From Lunatimonas salinarum (lineage in GTDB: Bacteria; Bacteroidota; Bacteroidia; Cytophagales; Cyclobacteriaceae), in assembly GCF_017811155.1 (NCBI RefSeq), contig NZ_JACVCV010000003.1, forward strand, positions 310,001 to 374,000: DNA of 64,000 nt, written 5' to 3'. Below, one piece after another: positions 9,983-18,740 of the stretch. The stretch's first letter is position 1; every line of letters starts with the position of its first letter. The notes below the pieces were generated by a model, which had not been told where the DNA came from, did not search any database, and worked only from the letters and a program-made list of their open reading frames with translations. The position numbers and the translations under genes were made by a program.

Positions 9983-11851
9983 ATGCTCGAAACATTCCAA
10001 TCAAGCCTAAAAGCCGCTTTCATATTGATCTGCGTTGGCGCTCCTTTGTGGGGTAATTCACAGACCGGGAGCATACACGAACCGGTTAGGTATGTAGGCG
10101 GCGTAACTATAGACCCAGCCCTCCACGAAGGCCGGTTGAGGTATGCAGTGGGGGTGGAAAGCAGGCAGACACTACGGGTAAACCGCAGCAAACCGGAATT
10201 GGCAGAGGGATTTGGCTGGACTTATAACCACGCCTCGAGTCTGGCTTACTGGGAAGGACACTTCTACCAGCAGTACCTGAGCAACCCCGTCGATGAACAC
10301 ATCGCTCCGGGGCAGACGCTATTGGTGCGTTCTCCGGACGGCAGAAATTGGAATAAACCTCAAGTAATTTTCCCTCCCTATGAGGCTCCGGAGGGTGTAG
10401 AAATACCGGAAGGCTACGACGGCTACATGATGCATCAGCGCATGGGGTTTTACGTGGCTCCTAACGGTAGACTACTCACGCTCGCATTTTACGCCCATGC
10501 CGAAGAACCCTTTGAGGAAGGCGGCATCGGAAGGGTAGTGCGGGAAATCCACAAAGATGGCAGCTTTGGCCCCATTTACTTCATTCGTTACAGCACCCAC
10601 ACCCAGTGGAACGAAACCAATACCCGCTATCCGTTTTATACCCGTTCTACGGACAAGGGCTTTATAGAAGCATGCGAGGCACTGCTAAAAGACCGCCTGA
10701 TCACCCTGCAATGGCGGGATGAAGACAGGGGGCTGGATGGCTTCTACGACGGAGATGAGTACGGCGGATCGGCATTTTCCTTTTTTGAGCGGAAAGACGG
10801 AAATATCGTTGGACTATGGAAGCGGTCGCATACCGCTCTTTCCTTCGACGGTGGGAAGAGCTTTTCCAAATCGGTAAAAGTACCTACCCTTACCATGGCA
10901 GGCGGGAAAGTATGGGGACAAAAAACAGCCGATAACCGCTACGCAATGGTCTATAATCCAATCGATCTGGATGAATACAGGTATCCACTTATCACCGTTT
11001 CCTCAGACGACGGGGTCATCTTTGATGACATGGTGCTTGTGCAGGGAGAGGTACCTCCCAGGCGTTATTTTGGCAGATGGAAGGATTTTGGCCCCTGCTA
11101 CGTGCGGGGCATCGTGCCGGGCAACGGAAATCCTCCCGGTGAGGACATGTGGCTGACCTACTCCATGAATAAGGAGGACATGTGGGTAAGCCGGGTACCG
11201 GTGCCGATAAGGCATACCGTAAGGGGTAGTGTTTCAGACAATTTTGACCGGCTTGCCCTAGGAGGAGCGGTACCGGAATGGAACATTTATGCGCCTCAAT
11301 GGGCCCCGGTAAATTTAGTGCAAAGCCCTTTAAAAGACGGCCTTTCTCTGGAACTGAGGGATGAAGACCCCTATGATTACGCAAGAGCGATCCGAATATT
11401 TGAAGAAAGCACCACTGCCGACATACGGTTTCAGGTGTTCGCCCCGGTGGAAAACCAAGGCATGCTGGAGATAGACGTAGTAGATCAATTTGGCAACCGA
11501 CCGGTAAGGATCAGCATGAATGAAGCTGGTAAGTGGACCGCTGTGGACGGGTACTCCGAGAAGACCTTGAAAAACTACCAAAAAGGAAAATGGCACAACG
11601 TCCGAATGATCGTACATGCAGGCTTTTTTGGCAGCTACAGCCTAGAAATAGACGGCGAGATGGTAGTGGAAAACGCACCATTGGCCGAGGGCGTTAAGTC
11701 TGTTGAGCGGCTTTCATTCCGAACAGGACCTTACAGAGACCTGCCAAACCGGAAAACACCCAACGAGGATCCGGAACCGCCCCTACCTGGTGCTGACGAC
11801 AAAGAAACATTGGGTACCTTTTTGATCGACGAGGTCACCATCAAGAAGTAA
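9983..11851 (+). CDS. Secreted sialidase-like beta-propeller protein
   Basis: A 622-aa exported protein with a signal peptide ending near GNSQ|TGS. The middle looks like a BNR/Asp-box propeller, with Asp-box-like repeats near residues 116 (RSPDGRNW), 288 (SFDGGKSF) and 340 (SSDDGVIF). The last 170 residues look like a concanavalin-type beta-sandwich (FGSYSLEIDGEMVVENA, FLIDEVTIKK). It is most likely a glycoside hydrolase acting on a terminal sugar, or a sugar-binding propeller. I cannot identify an arginine triad, so sialidase activity should not be assumed. It begins 11 nt after the NagX-like gene and is probably co-transcribed with it. Confidence 0.65.
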   Translation: MLETFQSSLKAAFILICVGAPLWGNSQTGSIHEPVRYVGGVTIDPALHEGRLRYAVGVESRQTLRVNRSKPELAEGFGWTYNHASSLAYWEGHFYQQYLSNPVDEHIAPGQTLLVRSPDGRNWNKPQVIFPPYEAPEGVEIPEGYDGYMMHQRMGFYVAPNGRLLTLAFYAHAEEPFEEGGIGRVVREIHKDGSFGPIYFIRYSTHTQWNETNTRYPFYTRSTDKGFIEACEALLKDRLITLQWRDEDRGLDGFYDGDEYGGSAFSFFERKDGNIVGLWKRSHTALSFDGGKSFSKSVKVPTLTMAGGKVWGQKTADNRYAMVYNPIDLDEYRYPLITVSSDDGVIFDDMVLVQGEVPPRRYFGRWKDFGPCYVRGIVPGNGNPPGEDMWLTYSMNKEDMWVSRVPVPIRHTVRGSVSDNFDRLALGGAVPEWNIYAPQWAPVNLVQSPLKDGLSLELRDEDPYDYARAIRIFEESTTADIRFQVFAPVENQGMLEIDVVDQFGNRPVRISMNEAGKWTAVDGYSEKTLKNYQKGKWHNVRMIVHAGFFGSYSLEIDGEMVVENAPLAEGVKSVERLSFRTGPYRDLPNRKTPNEDPEPPLPGADDKETLGTFLIDEVTIKK

Positions 11852-11929
11852 CGTGCCTAGCTGCTGAAAAGGACTGATTTCCCACATAATAATACGGAGC
11901 CTAGCATTGGACAGGAAAGAGGCAGTTGT

Positions 11930-12394
11930 TTATTTGACTTCCTGCAAGGTCACCTTACGGCCCCGGAAATCAACGCTGTCTCCTGCTTTCATCCCCCAAA
12001 GTGCTTCCACCAAAGGAGAATCTTTGGAGACCAACTGGTAGACATCGCCGTCGAATTCGACTTTGCCAACTGGTACAGACACCCATATATTGCCTATGGG
12101 CAACCTAAGCAAGGCACCATCTTGTACCGTAGCAACCGGCTGCACCGGCACCTCCTTGAGTTGCCGCTGCATCTGAGTGAGGCTGGCGTATTGCTTATCT
12201 AACAGCGTTTGACTTTGGTGAATAGACTCCCTGCCGGACTCGTACTTGTCTCCCGCTGGGTTTTTTTCCTCTCCATCAGAGGCTTCCCTCAGTTCACCCA
12301 ATTGTTTTAAAATATCATTAAGGGTATCCGTGAGTTGCGCCAATGCATGGTTACGCAATTGGGTTTTGGTATCCGTTGATGCTGTTAGGTTCAT
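11930..12394 (-). CDS. GreA/GreB-like protein
   Basis: A 154-aa protein with the two-part layout of transcript-cleavage factors. The N-terminal helical hairpin (about residues 1-75) includes GDKYESGRE, like the GreA coiled-coil segment. The C-terminal beta domain ends VEALWGMKAGDSVDFRGRKVTLQEV, like the FKBP-like part of GreA. The usual acidic tip pair is not obvious, so it may modulate RNA polymerase without cleavage activity. Relatives in Bacteroidota are sometimes mislabelled as 3-oxoacyl-ACP synthase. I prefer the ATG at 12394 (MNLTAST) to the one at 12412, because the extra residues do not fit the family. Confidence 0.7.
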   Translation of the reverse strand: MNLTASTDTKTQLRNHALAQLTDTLNDILKQLGELREASDGEEKNPAGDKYESGRESIHQSQTLLDKQYASLTQMQRQLKEVPVQPVATVQDGALLRLPIGNIWVSVPVGKVEFDGDVYQLVSKDSPLVEALWGMKAGDSVDFRGRKVTLQEVK

Positions 12395-12687
12395 AAATGC
12401 AAAGTTGCACATTTAAACTGCAAAACGGCGACTAGGGTTGGGTCTGACTGGATTTATTTTTTTCGAACTATTACAATGCCCTGATACTATCCAGAAAACA
12501 ACTAGGAGATGCTAGGTTTTAATGGTTAAGCGCAAACAGAACACGTTTGATTCGCTCCATTAACGTGTTAAACTCAATTTGTCTCGTGTAATACACTGCT
12601 GCTATGGCCTTATACCGAGCTTCAACCCTTCTTTTTGTTCAAGATTGCTCAGCAGAAAGGCCTCATTCTGGTTACAGTCATATGCCA

Positions 12688-12894
12688 CTAAGGCCTAGAC
12701 CTGTAGAATTTGATTTGGTAAAAAATGATAGCGTAACCAATGACAAGTGAACTGATAAAGAAAATCCGATAGCCTGGTTTCTCTTGAAATCCACTTGTCA
12801 ACGGAAGCAGTGTTCCCAAAAAACAAAGGAAAAGGAGAACCAGAAGCAAAACTTTTTTAGTCTTTTGCATATACATTGAAATAGCCCTTTTCAA
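12688..12894 (-). CDS. Small two-helix membrane protein
   Basis: A 68-aa product with two hydrophobic segments (VLLLVLLFLCFLGTLLPL and FFISSLVIGYAIIFYQI), a basic start and a basic C-terminus. I do not recognise a family. In-frame Met codons at residues 7 and 9 are possible alternative starts. There are gene-free stretches on both sides, so there is no operon context. Real but unassigned is the best reading. Confidence 0.45.
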   Translation of the reverse strand: MKRAISMYMQKTKKVLLLVLLFLCFLGTLLPLTSGFQEKPGYRIFFISSLVIGYAIIFYQIKFYRSRP

Positions 12895-13194
12895 TTAACC
12901 TAAACGCTTGTTCGCACTATTGAATCAAATGAGACGCTCGTCAACTGCGCAAACTAGCCTTTTTTACTGAAAAAAAAATTGGCTAGAAGCGTATTCATTA
13001 CGGTAATGAACTAGTAAAGAAAGTTCATGGGCCGAAATGGCACTCAGCAGACAATAACTAAACCGGAGCGAAAATTCAAAATATTTATTGTCAGTGAATT
13101 ACGACAAAATTAAATTCAAATGAAATTTAAGACCATGCACACAACAGCCTTTAAAATTGATTATCTTGGCCCGTGAACATGGATCCGCCAACGT
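12895..13194. other. Gene-free stretch before kefF
   Basis: Three hundred A/T-rich bases with no coding frame of note. The promoter of the kefF-kefC pair should lie here. TATCTTGG near 13162 is an imperfect TAnnTTTG, without a good -33 partner. Confidence 0.4.
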
Positions 13195-13824
13195 ATGACA
13201 GCGCCAAAACGAATCTTACTATTATTCTTTCATCCCAGGTTTGAAGATAGCAAAGCGAACAGCATCCTATTACAGGAAATATCAAACCTAAAAGATGTAA
13301 CGGTAAAAGATTTGTATGAACTCTATCCGGACTTCAATATTGATGTCGACCTTGAAAAACGAGACCTTGAAGCTCATGATGTCATGGTTTGGATGCATCC
13401 ATTTTACTGGTACTCCTGTCCTCCATTAATGAAGCAGTGGATAGATTTGGTATTGGAAATCGGATGGGCATATGGTCCTAATGGCAACAAACTTAAAAAC
13501 AAGTGGGTTTTGCAGGTAATTACCGCAGGTGGTGATTTTGAAATATATCAGAAGAATGGCCGAAACAGATTCACTTTTCGGGAATTATTGGCGCCATTTA
13601 ATCAAACAGTATACTTATGTCAGATGCTTTACTTACCTCCTTTTATTATACCATCAGCATCCCGACAACTTGAATCTGATTTAATTGCCTACGGAGGGAA
13701 ACTCAAAGAGATTCTAACCCTTGTAAAACACCCCGATGTAGATGCTCACAAACTTTTAAATATTGATTATTTAAATCACCTTAATACGGAACGATGGAAG
13801 GAGACATTCTTCAAAACGCCCTGA
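13195..13824 (+). CDS. kefF: KefF-type NAD(P)H oxidoreductase, ancillary to potassium efflux
   Basis: Flavodoxin-fold quinone oxidoreductase of 209 aa that binds and activates the KefC efflux channel in the cytoplasm. Visible family features are the N-terminal ILLLFFHPRFEDSKAN (FMN phosphate loop), VMVWMHPFYWYSCPPLMKQWID in the middle and GGDFEIY near residue 118. The 3' end overlaps the start of the kefC-like gene by 31 nt, which implies translational coupling and a shared function in electrophile or pH protection. The family is clear. Choosing kefF over a general NAD(P)H dehydrogenase rests on the neighbour. Confidence 0.87.
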   Translation: MTAPKRILLLFFHPRFEDSKANSILLQEISNLKDVTVKDLYELYPDFNIDVDLEKRDLEAHDVMVWMHPFYWYSCPPLMKQWIDLVLEIGWAYGPNGNKLKNKWVLQVITAGGDFEIYQKNGRNRFTFRELLAPFNQTVYLCQMLYLPPFIIPSASRQLESDLIAYGGKLKEILTLVKHPDVDAHKLLNIDYLNHLNTERWKETFFKTP

Positions 13825-15659
13825 TATTTTTAGGGGTTTCACTTTTGACCGTGCCAATAGCCAAACGACTAGGGATCGGAAGTGTACTGGGATATCTTTT
13901 GGGCGGTATATTCATTGGCCCTTATGTATTGGGTTGGATTGGTAAGGAAGGTGAGGACATCATGCATGCCGCTGAATTCGGAGTTGTGATGATGCTTTTT
14001 GTCATTGGCTTGGAATTGAATCCAGCTTCTTTTTGGAAAATGAGAAAATCGATCGTTGGTATGGGTTCGGGACAAATGATCTCAAGCAGCATTCCCATTT
14101 TCCTTGTTTTTTACATTGGACTGAACCTTTCATGGCAAAGCAGTTTGGCTTTGGCCTTGACAATGGCCATGTCATCTACTGCTATTGTCCTACAAACCCT
14201 CAAAGAAAAGAATCTTGGCAATGCAGCCGCTGGTAAATCTTCATTTTCAATACTATTGTTCCAAGACATAGCTGTCATTCCAATTCTTGCCTTGATCCCA
14301 TTGCTCGCCACCAATATTCCTGAGGTTACTTCGGTATCCGCCCATGAAACTTGGGTAGATGGACTTAGTGCCCCAATGACCACTTTGGTGATCATTGGAG
14401 TTGTTACGTTTATTCTATTGGCCGGTAAATATGCAATAAACCCCGCTCTTCATTGGATAGCCAAAGCGCGTATGCGGGAGTTATTTACCACTTCTGCCTT
14501 ATTTATCGTTATTGGCGTAGCATGGCTTATGGAGCAAATTGGAATAAGTGCTGCATTAGGCACCTTTTTGGCTGGAGTTATGCTGGCAAACAGCGAGTTT
14601 AGACATGAATTGGAGAGCGATATAGATCCTTTTAAGGGTATTTTATTGGGATTGTTTTTCACAGCTGTTGGATCTACTGTGAATTTCGATCTGATTTTTA
14701 ACGAAACGACTTCTATCTTACTATTTGTCGGTGCCATTATGGCCATTAAAGCAGGGGCTCTTTTGTTGGTAGGCAAATTATTCAAACAAAAATTCGATCA
14801 GCTGATTCTTTTGGCATTACTGCTCTGCCAAATGGGTGAGTTTGCATTCGTATTGGTTGCGTCCATTAGTTCTTACCAATTGATAGCCAAAGAAATGGTG
14901 GATTTTTTGGTAGCAGGTGTCACGTTATCCATGTTGTTTTCACCCATATTCCTATTCCTACATGAGAAACTCATTTCCCCGAAATTTGGGGTCAAAGAAG
15001 CACAAAAATCCAAAAAGGAAGATCATATAGATATTCATAACCCGGTGATCATTGCGGGATTTGGACATTTTGGCAACACCTTAGGGAGATTTCTAAGAGC
15101 GAATGGCGTCTCAGCCACGATTTTGGATCATGACAGCAATAGAGTCGCGTTTCTAAGAAAGATGGGGTTCAAAGTTTATTATGGAGATGCCACAAGAGTC
15201 GATCTCTTAGAAAAAGCGGGGATTGCAGAGGCAAAAATATTTATTTCGGCACTTGATTCCCCCGAAAAGAACAATGAGCTCGTAGATATATTACATCAAC
15301 ATTTCCCCCACGTTGAATTGTATATGCGGTCAAAAAACAGGTCTGACGCTTATGAGTTGTTGGAAAAATCCGTTAAACATGTCTATCGCGAATCATTACA
15401 CACATCTGTTCAAATGGGTGTAGATGTACTGGAAAGATTGGGTTATAGAAAATATACTGCCACACGAAAAGCACTTTCATTTATCAAATACGATGAAGAG
15501 GCATTGTCCAAACTAGCAAAAACCCGCAAAGAAAAAGAAGGCTATATATTGCAAGCGCGTAAAGAAATTGAGAACCAGGAAAGGCTGCTAAATGCGGATA
15601 AGTTATTTGATTTGAGATTATCAGACCATGCCTGGGACAATAAAAAACGAACAGACTAG
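13794..15659 (+). CDS. kefC: KefB/KefC-type potassium/proton antiporter
   Basis: Inner-membrane cation/proton antiporter of 621 aa. The first 400 residues form about 12 hydrophobic helices of the Na+/H+ exchanger fold (LFVIGLELNPASFWKMRK, ALTMAMSSTAIVLQTL). A TrkA-N/RCK nucleotide-binding domain follows, starting near residue 418 (IIAGFGHFGNTLGRFL, then ILDHDSNR). In the family, glutathione and its adducts gate the channel through the RCK domain. The start ATG lies inside kefF. Whether this organism uses glutathione or another thiol cannot be seen here. Confidence 0.92.
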   Translation: MEGDILQNALIFLGVSLLTVPIAKRLGIGSVLGYLLGGIFIGPYVLGWIGKEGEDIMHAAEFGVVMMLFVIGLELNPASFWKMRKSIVGMGSGQMISSSIPIFLVFYIGLNLSWQSSLALALTMAMSSTAIVLQTLKEKNLGNAAAGKSSFSILLFQDIAVIPILALIPLLATNIPEVTSVSAHETWVDGLSAPMTTLVIIGVVTFILLAGKYAINPALHWIAKARMRELFTTSALFIVIGVAWLMEQIGISAALGTFLAGVMLANSEFRHELESDIDPFKGILLGLFFTAVGSTVNFDLIFNETTSILLFVGAIMAIKAGALLLVGKLFKQKFDQLILLALLLCQMGEFAFVLVASISSYQLIAKEMVDFLVAGVTLSMLFSPIFLFLHEKLISPKFGVKEAQKSKKEDHIDIHNPVIIAGFGHFGNTLGRFLRANGVSATILDHDSNRVAFLRKMGFKVYYGDATRVDLLEKAGIAEAKIFISALDSPEKNNELVDILHQHFPHVELYMRSKNRSDAYELLEKSVKHVYRESLHTSVQMGVDVLERLGYRKYTATRKALSFIKYDEEALSKLAKTRKEKEGYILQARKEIENQERLLNADKLFDLRLSDHAWDNKKRTD

Positions 15660-15906
15660 ACCACCAGCTCCGGAAACAATTACTTTTGACGCGTAAATAA
15701 GAATTGAATGTCCACAAAAGAATGGAGAAATGGCCAATAAGAATTACCCATGTCTTACAAAACACTTCATATGGTTGCGCGCTTTTTCACCCCCCGCCGT
15801 TTGGAAGGCATAAAGTACGCATTTTGTAGTGGTCGTAAGCTACAATCCATCGCACAGCTTTCTAGACGTGCACCATTGAAGGTTTCAGCAGGACCAACCA
15901 ATCAAT

Positions 15907-16146
15907 TTACCGATCAGGAAGCGTCTCATTGTAATAATAGGACAAAGCACCGGACGGACACTTATTGATCGTCTCTATAAGTTCCTCTGTAGGAGCTGCC
16001 TCCGGCTTAATCCAAGGTTGGGTTTTTGGCTGAAATACATTAGGGCTGTTTTTCACACAGTTGCCAGAATGGATACACTTCGCTGATTGCCATACAATCG
16101 TGATTTCACCATTGCTGTACTCCTTTTTTACATCTTTGGGATTCAT
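15907..16146 (-). CDS. Divergent 4Fe-4S mono-cluster protein
   Basis: A 79-aa ferredoxin-like protein. The cluster ligands are probably in CIHSGNCVKNSPNVF (residues 24-38) together with CPSGALSY near residue 63, the pattern of the Fer4_19 type. Such small proteins often sit beside an acetyltransferase or a redox enzyme. Here the next genes upstream are decayed, so no partner can be named. It is followed by about 250 bases without a gene before kefC ends. Confidence 0.82.
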   Translation of the reverse strand: MNPKDVKKEYSNGEITIVWQSAKCIHSGNCVKNSPNVFQPKTQPWIKPEAAPTEELIETINKCPSGALSYYYNETLPDR

Positions 16147-16270
16147 ACTAGTTGGATTTTATAGAACATTGCTATTCTCAGGAATTTTCTTAAATATACT
16201 ATTGGCAAAAGGTGCAAGCTATATCACCTTCAATTTCCGACTTCTAGCAAAATCAATAGTAAGCGTGTGC

Positions 16271-16423
16271 TTTACCCAACACCTTTACCTTTCAAAGATT
16301 CGTCTAAAACAATGTCATCGATGATGATAACATCATGTCCCGCCAAGGCATTGGGCACTACCGCTGCTCCGTTTATTCGGTAAAAATGTTGAATTTTCCA
16401 TTTTGGCTATTGTCCCCTTGCAT
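16271..16423 (-). pseudogene. Possible broken small gene behind the SRPBCC fragment
   Basis: An ATG at 16423, six nt beyond the SRPBCC stop, opens a frame MQGDNSQNGKFNIFTE that ends early. One base later, after a run of five T, another frame reads YRINGAAVVPNALAGHDV and then IIIDDIVLDESLKGKGVG up to a stop at 16271. Adding one T would join both into a 50-residue protein. The family is unknown to me. It could equally be chance, but it shows the same type of homopolymer shift as its upstream neighbour. Confidence 0.3.
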
Positions 16424-16428
16424 ACCTT

Positions 16429-16783
16429 TCATGCAGCGTTAGCCAATGCCACAACCTGCTTCTTCAACGCCACGTTCATTTCTTCAAAACCTTGCATGAT
16501 ATCAGTATCCAACTTTTTAGCCATCATTCCAACAAGTATGCCCTTGAACAGCTCTCCGTGTATAAAGGTAGTGCTACCATCTACATTTTCCAATAGCTCA
16601 AAGAAATGTTCCCCATCAAATATGCCTGGAATGAGCATGTGGCCTAACCATCGGAATTCCTGAGCTTGCCTAAAAGCCAAAACCTTTGGCTTGAAAATCA
16701 TTGGTTTATCACCTTGAGGCCCTAGCAATACTTTAATTTTTCTCCTTCCGCTACGTCACCTGTAATGGACCTAATGAAGGGGT
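16429..16783 (-). pseudogene. SRPBCC (polyketide cyclase-like) gene remnant, N-terminus lost and frameshifted
   Basis: The readable C-terminal part (16429-16728, about 99 codons) includes LGPQGDKPMIFKPKVL, FRWLGHMLIPGIFDGEHFFE and a closing helix KKLDTDIMQGFEEMNVALKK. This is the START/Bet v1-like SRPBCC family that binds small hydrophobic ligands. Just upstream, in another frame, the sequence WNPFIRSITGDVAEGE continues the same domain, so one A is missing from a run of five near 16739. The first 25 or so residues of the domain are absent. Their place is taken by the end of a Crp-type fragment, which shares the bases up to the junction. Confidence 0.7.
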
Positions 16784-16996
16784 TCCATTCAGAGTGATTT
16801 CTTTTCCATCTTCATTTGCGAAAATCCTAATCAAACCCGTTTTGATAAAACTCATGTTATTTGATTCCTGACCTTGCTTTAGAAAATACTCCCCTTTTTG
16901 AAGCTTTCCCTCATGAAATCTCTCCGTTACAGCCTTCAAGTCTACTTGCTTAAGGACACCGAAATAATCTTGGATGTAGTGGTCTAGTAAAGTCAT
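16751..16996 (-). pseudogene. Crp/Fnr-type cyclic-nucleotide-binding regulator fragment
   Basis: The 81-codon frame matches the front of a Bacteroidota Crp-type regulator: MTLLDHYIQDYFG, then GKLQKGEYFLKQGQESNNM and FIKTGLIRIFANEDGKEIT. Normal members continue for another 110 residues, finishing the jelly roll and adding a winged helix. Here the match stops after GKEIT at about 16795. The following bases code in a different frame for the SRPBCC remnant. No DNA-binding domain remains, so I treat it as non-functional, although a short protein could still be made. Confidence 0.72.
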
Positions 16997-17149
16997 TGCT
17001 AATCATTTTATTTCTCAAAAACAAAGTAAATAAATAAGCTTTGGTCCTTTTTATTAATGATAAAATAGACTTGGAACCATACAAAATAAATGGTAATATA
17101 TAAATATTTATTCTTTTTCTTCTATGTCCTTATATTTCTTATATATGGT

Positions 17150-17950
17150 TTAAATTTTTGTAGTATAAATTTTCGACTTAGACTCAGGAATAAGAGGTCT
17201 TCCCTGAAGTGCCTGATACAAGGTAAACGTTGCCAAAGCCGCATAGAGTAAACCCACTACAAGCGTCAGCTTGGTGTTCTTCAATACATAAAATGCCAAG
17301 ATGGGTAATACCTGCAAGGCATGCATGCCGATAAAGTGGGCAATCCTCAGATCCCCCACCAATCTACTCCAACCGACAATAAACAAGTTGGAATTATCAT
17401 TGCTCAGGCCAACGGTATGACTCATGCGTCCTCCCATCAAGAAACCCTGAAAAGAGAAAATCGCAAAAATCACTATCCCCAATCGGATTCCCCAGAGGTA
17501 ATAGCTTGGTAGAGCCGGAAATGAACCTGCAAAAAATCGTAAGCCCACATATGCGGTGTAAATAGTAACCAACGTGGCAGCCAATGCCATAAGGGAAAAC
17601 ATTATGGAGTAAAACGGGGTGCTAACATTGTAATGGGATATCTTGCCCTGTCCCGCCATCAAGGCGATGTAGCCTATTTCAAATCCCAAAAAAAGGATAA
17701 CCGACCAATTGAAAATACTTATGTTAAAATCAGTCAGGTAGAAACAATACCAAGCCATGGCCCAAACAAACAGAAACGTGGAAAAGGCAAACTTGAAAGG
17801 TTTAAACCAGGCATTGACCTGATAAACCTGCACATTGGAAATCCTGGTCATCACCAAAAAGACCAAAGAGAGCAGCAAACACAAGAGCCCAAAATAAAAG
17901 AGCGCTGCATTCCTTTCCTTCAATTCATAAACAAAGTCAAGCATAATCAT
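17150..17950 (-). CDS. Polytopic membrane protein of unknown function in the efflux operon
   Basis: About 266 aa with eight hydrophobic segments. The family is one I have seen only as uncharacterised. Conserved-looking features are NAWFKPFKFAFS near residue 47 and the late segment RIAHFIGMHALQVLPILAFY, whose two histidines five residues apart in a helix could bind heme or metal (speculation). The chosen ATG at 17950 overlaps the stop of the upstream SDR gene as TAATG, and the next ATG at 17944 is equally plausible. The coupling makes it the last gene of the RND efflux operon. Confidence 0.75.
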   Translation of the reverse strand: MIMLDFVYELKERNAALFYFGLLCLLLSLVFLVMTRISNVQVYQVNAWFKPFKFAFSTFLFVWAMAWYCFYLTDFNISIFNWSVILFLGFEIGYIALMAGQGKISHYNVSTPFYSIMFSLMALAATLVTIYTAYVGLRFFAGSFPALPSYYLWGIRLGIVIFAIFSFQGFLMGGRMSHTVGLSNDNSNLFIVGWSRLVGDLRIAHFIGMHALQVLPILAFYVLKNTKLTLVVGLLYAALATFTLYQALQGRPLIPESKSKIYTTKI

Positions 17951-18729
17951 TATAATTTTGGACTGGCCAGATTTTTCTTGATCTTCATCATGATAGCAGA
18001 TGGTGTCACCCTTGGTAAATTGGAGATAAACCAATTATTAAAACCAACAACCTTCTTTCCCTTTCCAGAAAGCAATAATTTTACACCTGCTTCTGCTACA
18101 TCCTTTGCTGGAACAGGCATGTTTGAGCTCATGGCATTAGTTTTCCTCATCTCTGGAGTATGAAAGGGAGTTTCAACAGTCCCTGGACATAAAGTCGTAA
18201 CTATAACTCCTGAATCTTCAAGTTCTGCTGCAACAGTTTCTGAGAAGGCCAAAACAAACGCCTTGGAAGCAGAATAGACTAAGCAATAAGGAAAAGGTAT
18301 AAAGGACAACAGTGATGCTACATTCATGATTCTACCTGATTTTCGTACAGCCATATCCTGAGCAAAAAGCTTGGTAAGTATCATCAGGCTACTGATATTA
18401 AGGCTTATCATGTTCAATTCCTTCTCCAAAGAAGTTTCAAGAAAACTCCCATAGTCCCCAAAGCCTGCATTGTTGACCAAGTGACTTACCTGTAGCTCTT
18501 GGACTTTGATAATATTGTAAAGTTCTTGGGTAGCTTCTATATCGGAAAGATCAACTTGAAAATACTTGACCTCATTTTTGTATTTAGCAGATAATTCCAT
18601 CTGCATCTTTTGCAGAACATGTACCTTTCTTGCCACCAAAATCAGGTTGAAATTTTTAGCAGCCAATAGTTGAGCCATTTCATAGCCTATGCCAGAGGAA
18701 GCTCCTGTGATTAAAATGTATTCCTTCAT
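17950..18729 (-). CDS. Short-chain dehydrogenase/reductase
   Basis: NAD(P)-dependent oxidoreductase of 259 aa with a Rossmann fold. The cofactor loop is TGASSGIGYEMA at residues 8-19, the NNAG motif is VNNAGFGDYG near residue 88, and the catalytic Tyr-Lys is YSASKAF near residue 155 with Ser upstream in NVASL. The layout fits the classical SDR family close to DltE/YqjQ-type proteins. It begins 11 nt after the RND pump gene and overlaps the membrane protein gene behind it, so it belongs to the pump operon. The substrate is unknown, though a role in modifying or detoxifying the pumped compound is plausible. Confidence 0.88.
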   Translation of the reverse strand: MKEYILITGASSGIGYEMAQLLAAKNFNLILVARKVHVLQKMQMELSAKYKNEVKYFQVDLSDIEATQELYNIIKVQELQVSHLVNNAGFGDYGSFLETSLEKELNMISLNISSLMILTKLFAQDMAVRKSGRIMNVASLLSFIPFPYCLVYSASKAFVLAFSETVAAELEDSGVIVTTLCPGTVETPFHTPEMRKTNAMSSNMPVPAKDVAEAGVKLLLSGKGKKVVGFNNWFISNLPRVTPSAIMMKIKKNLASPKL

Positions 18730-18740
18730 TTGTATAGTGT

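Noticed and set aside
12540-12569. Inverted repeat AACACGTT/AACGTGTT
   Set aside because: Eight base pairs with a 14-nt spacer and no promoter or gene to link it with.
12519-12640. Open run ending LMERIKRVLFALNH on the minus strand
   Set aside because: About 39 codons between two stops. It looks protein-like, but runs of this length are expected by chance and I know no family that matches.
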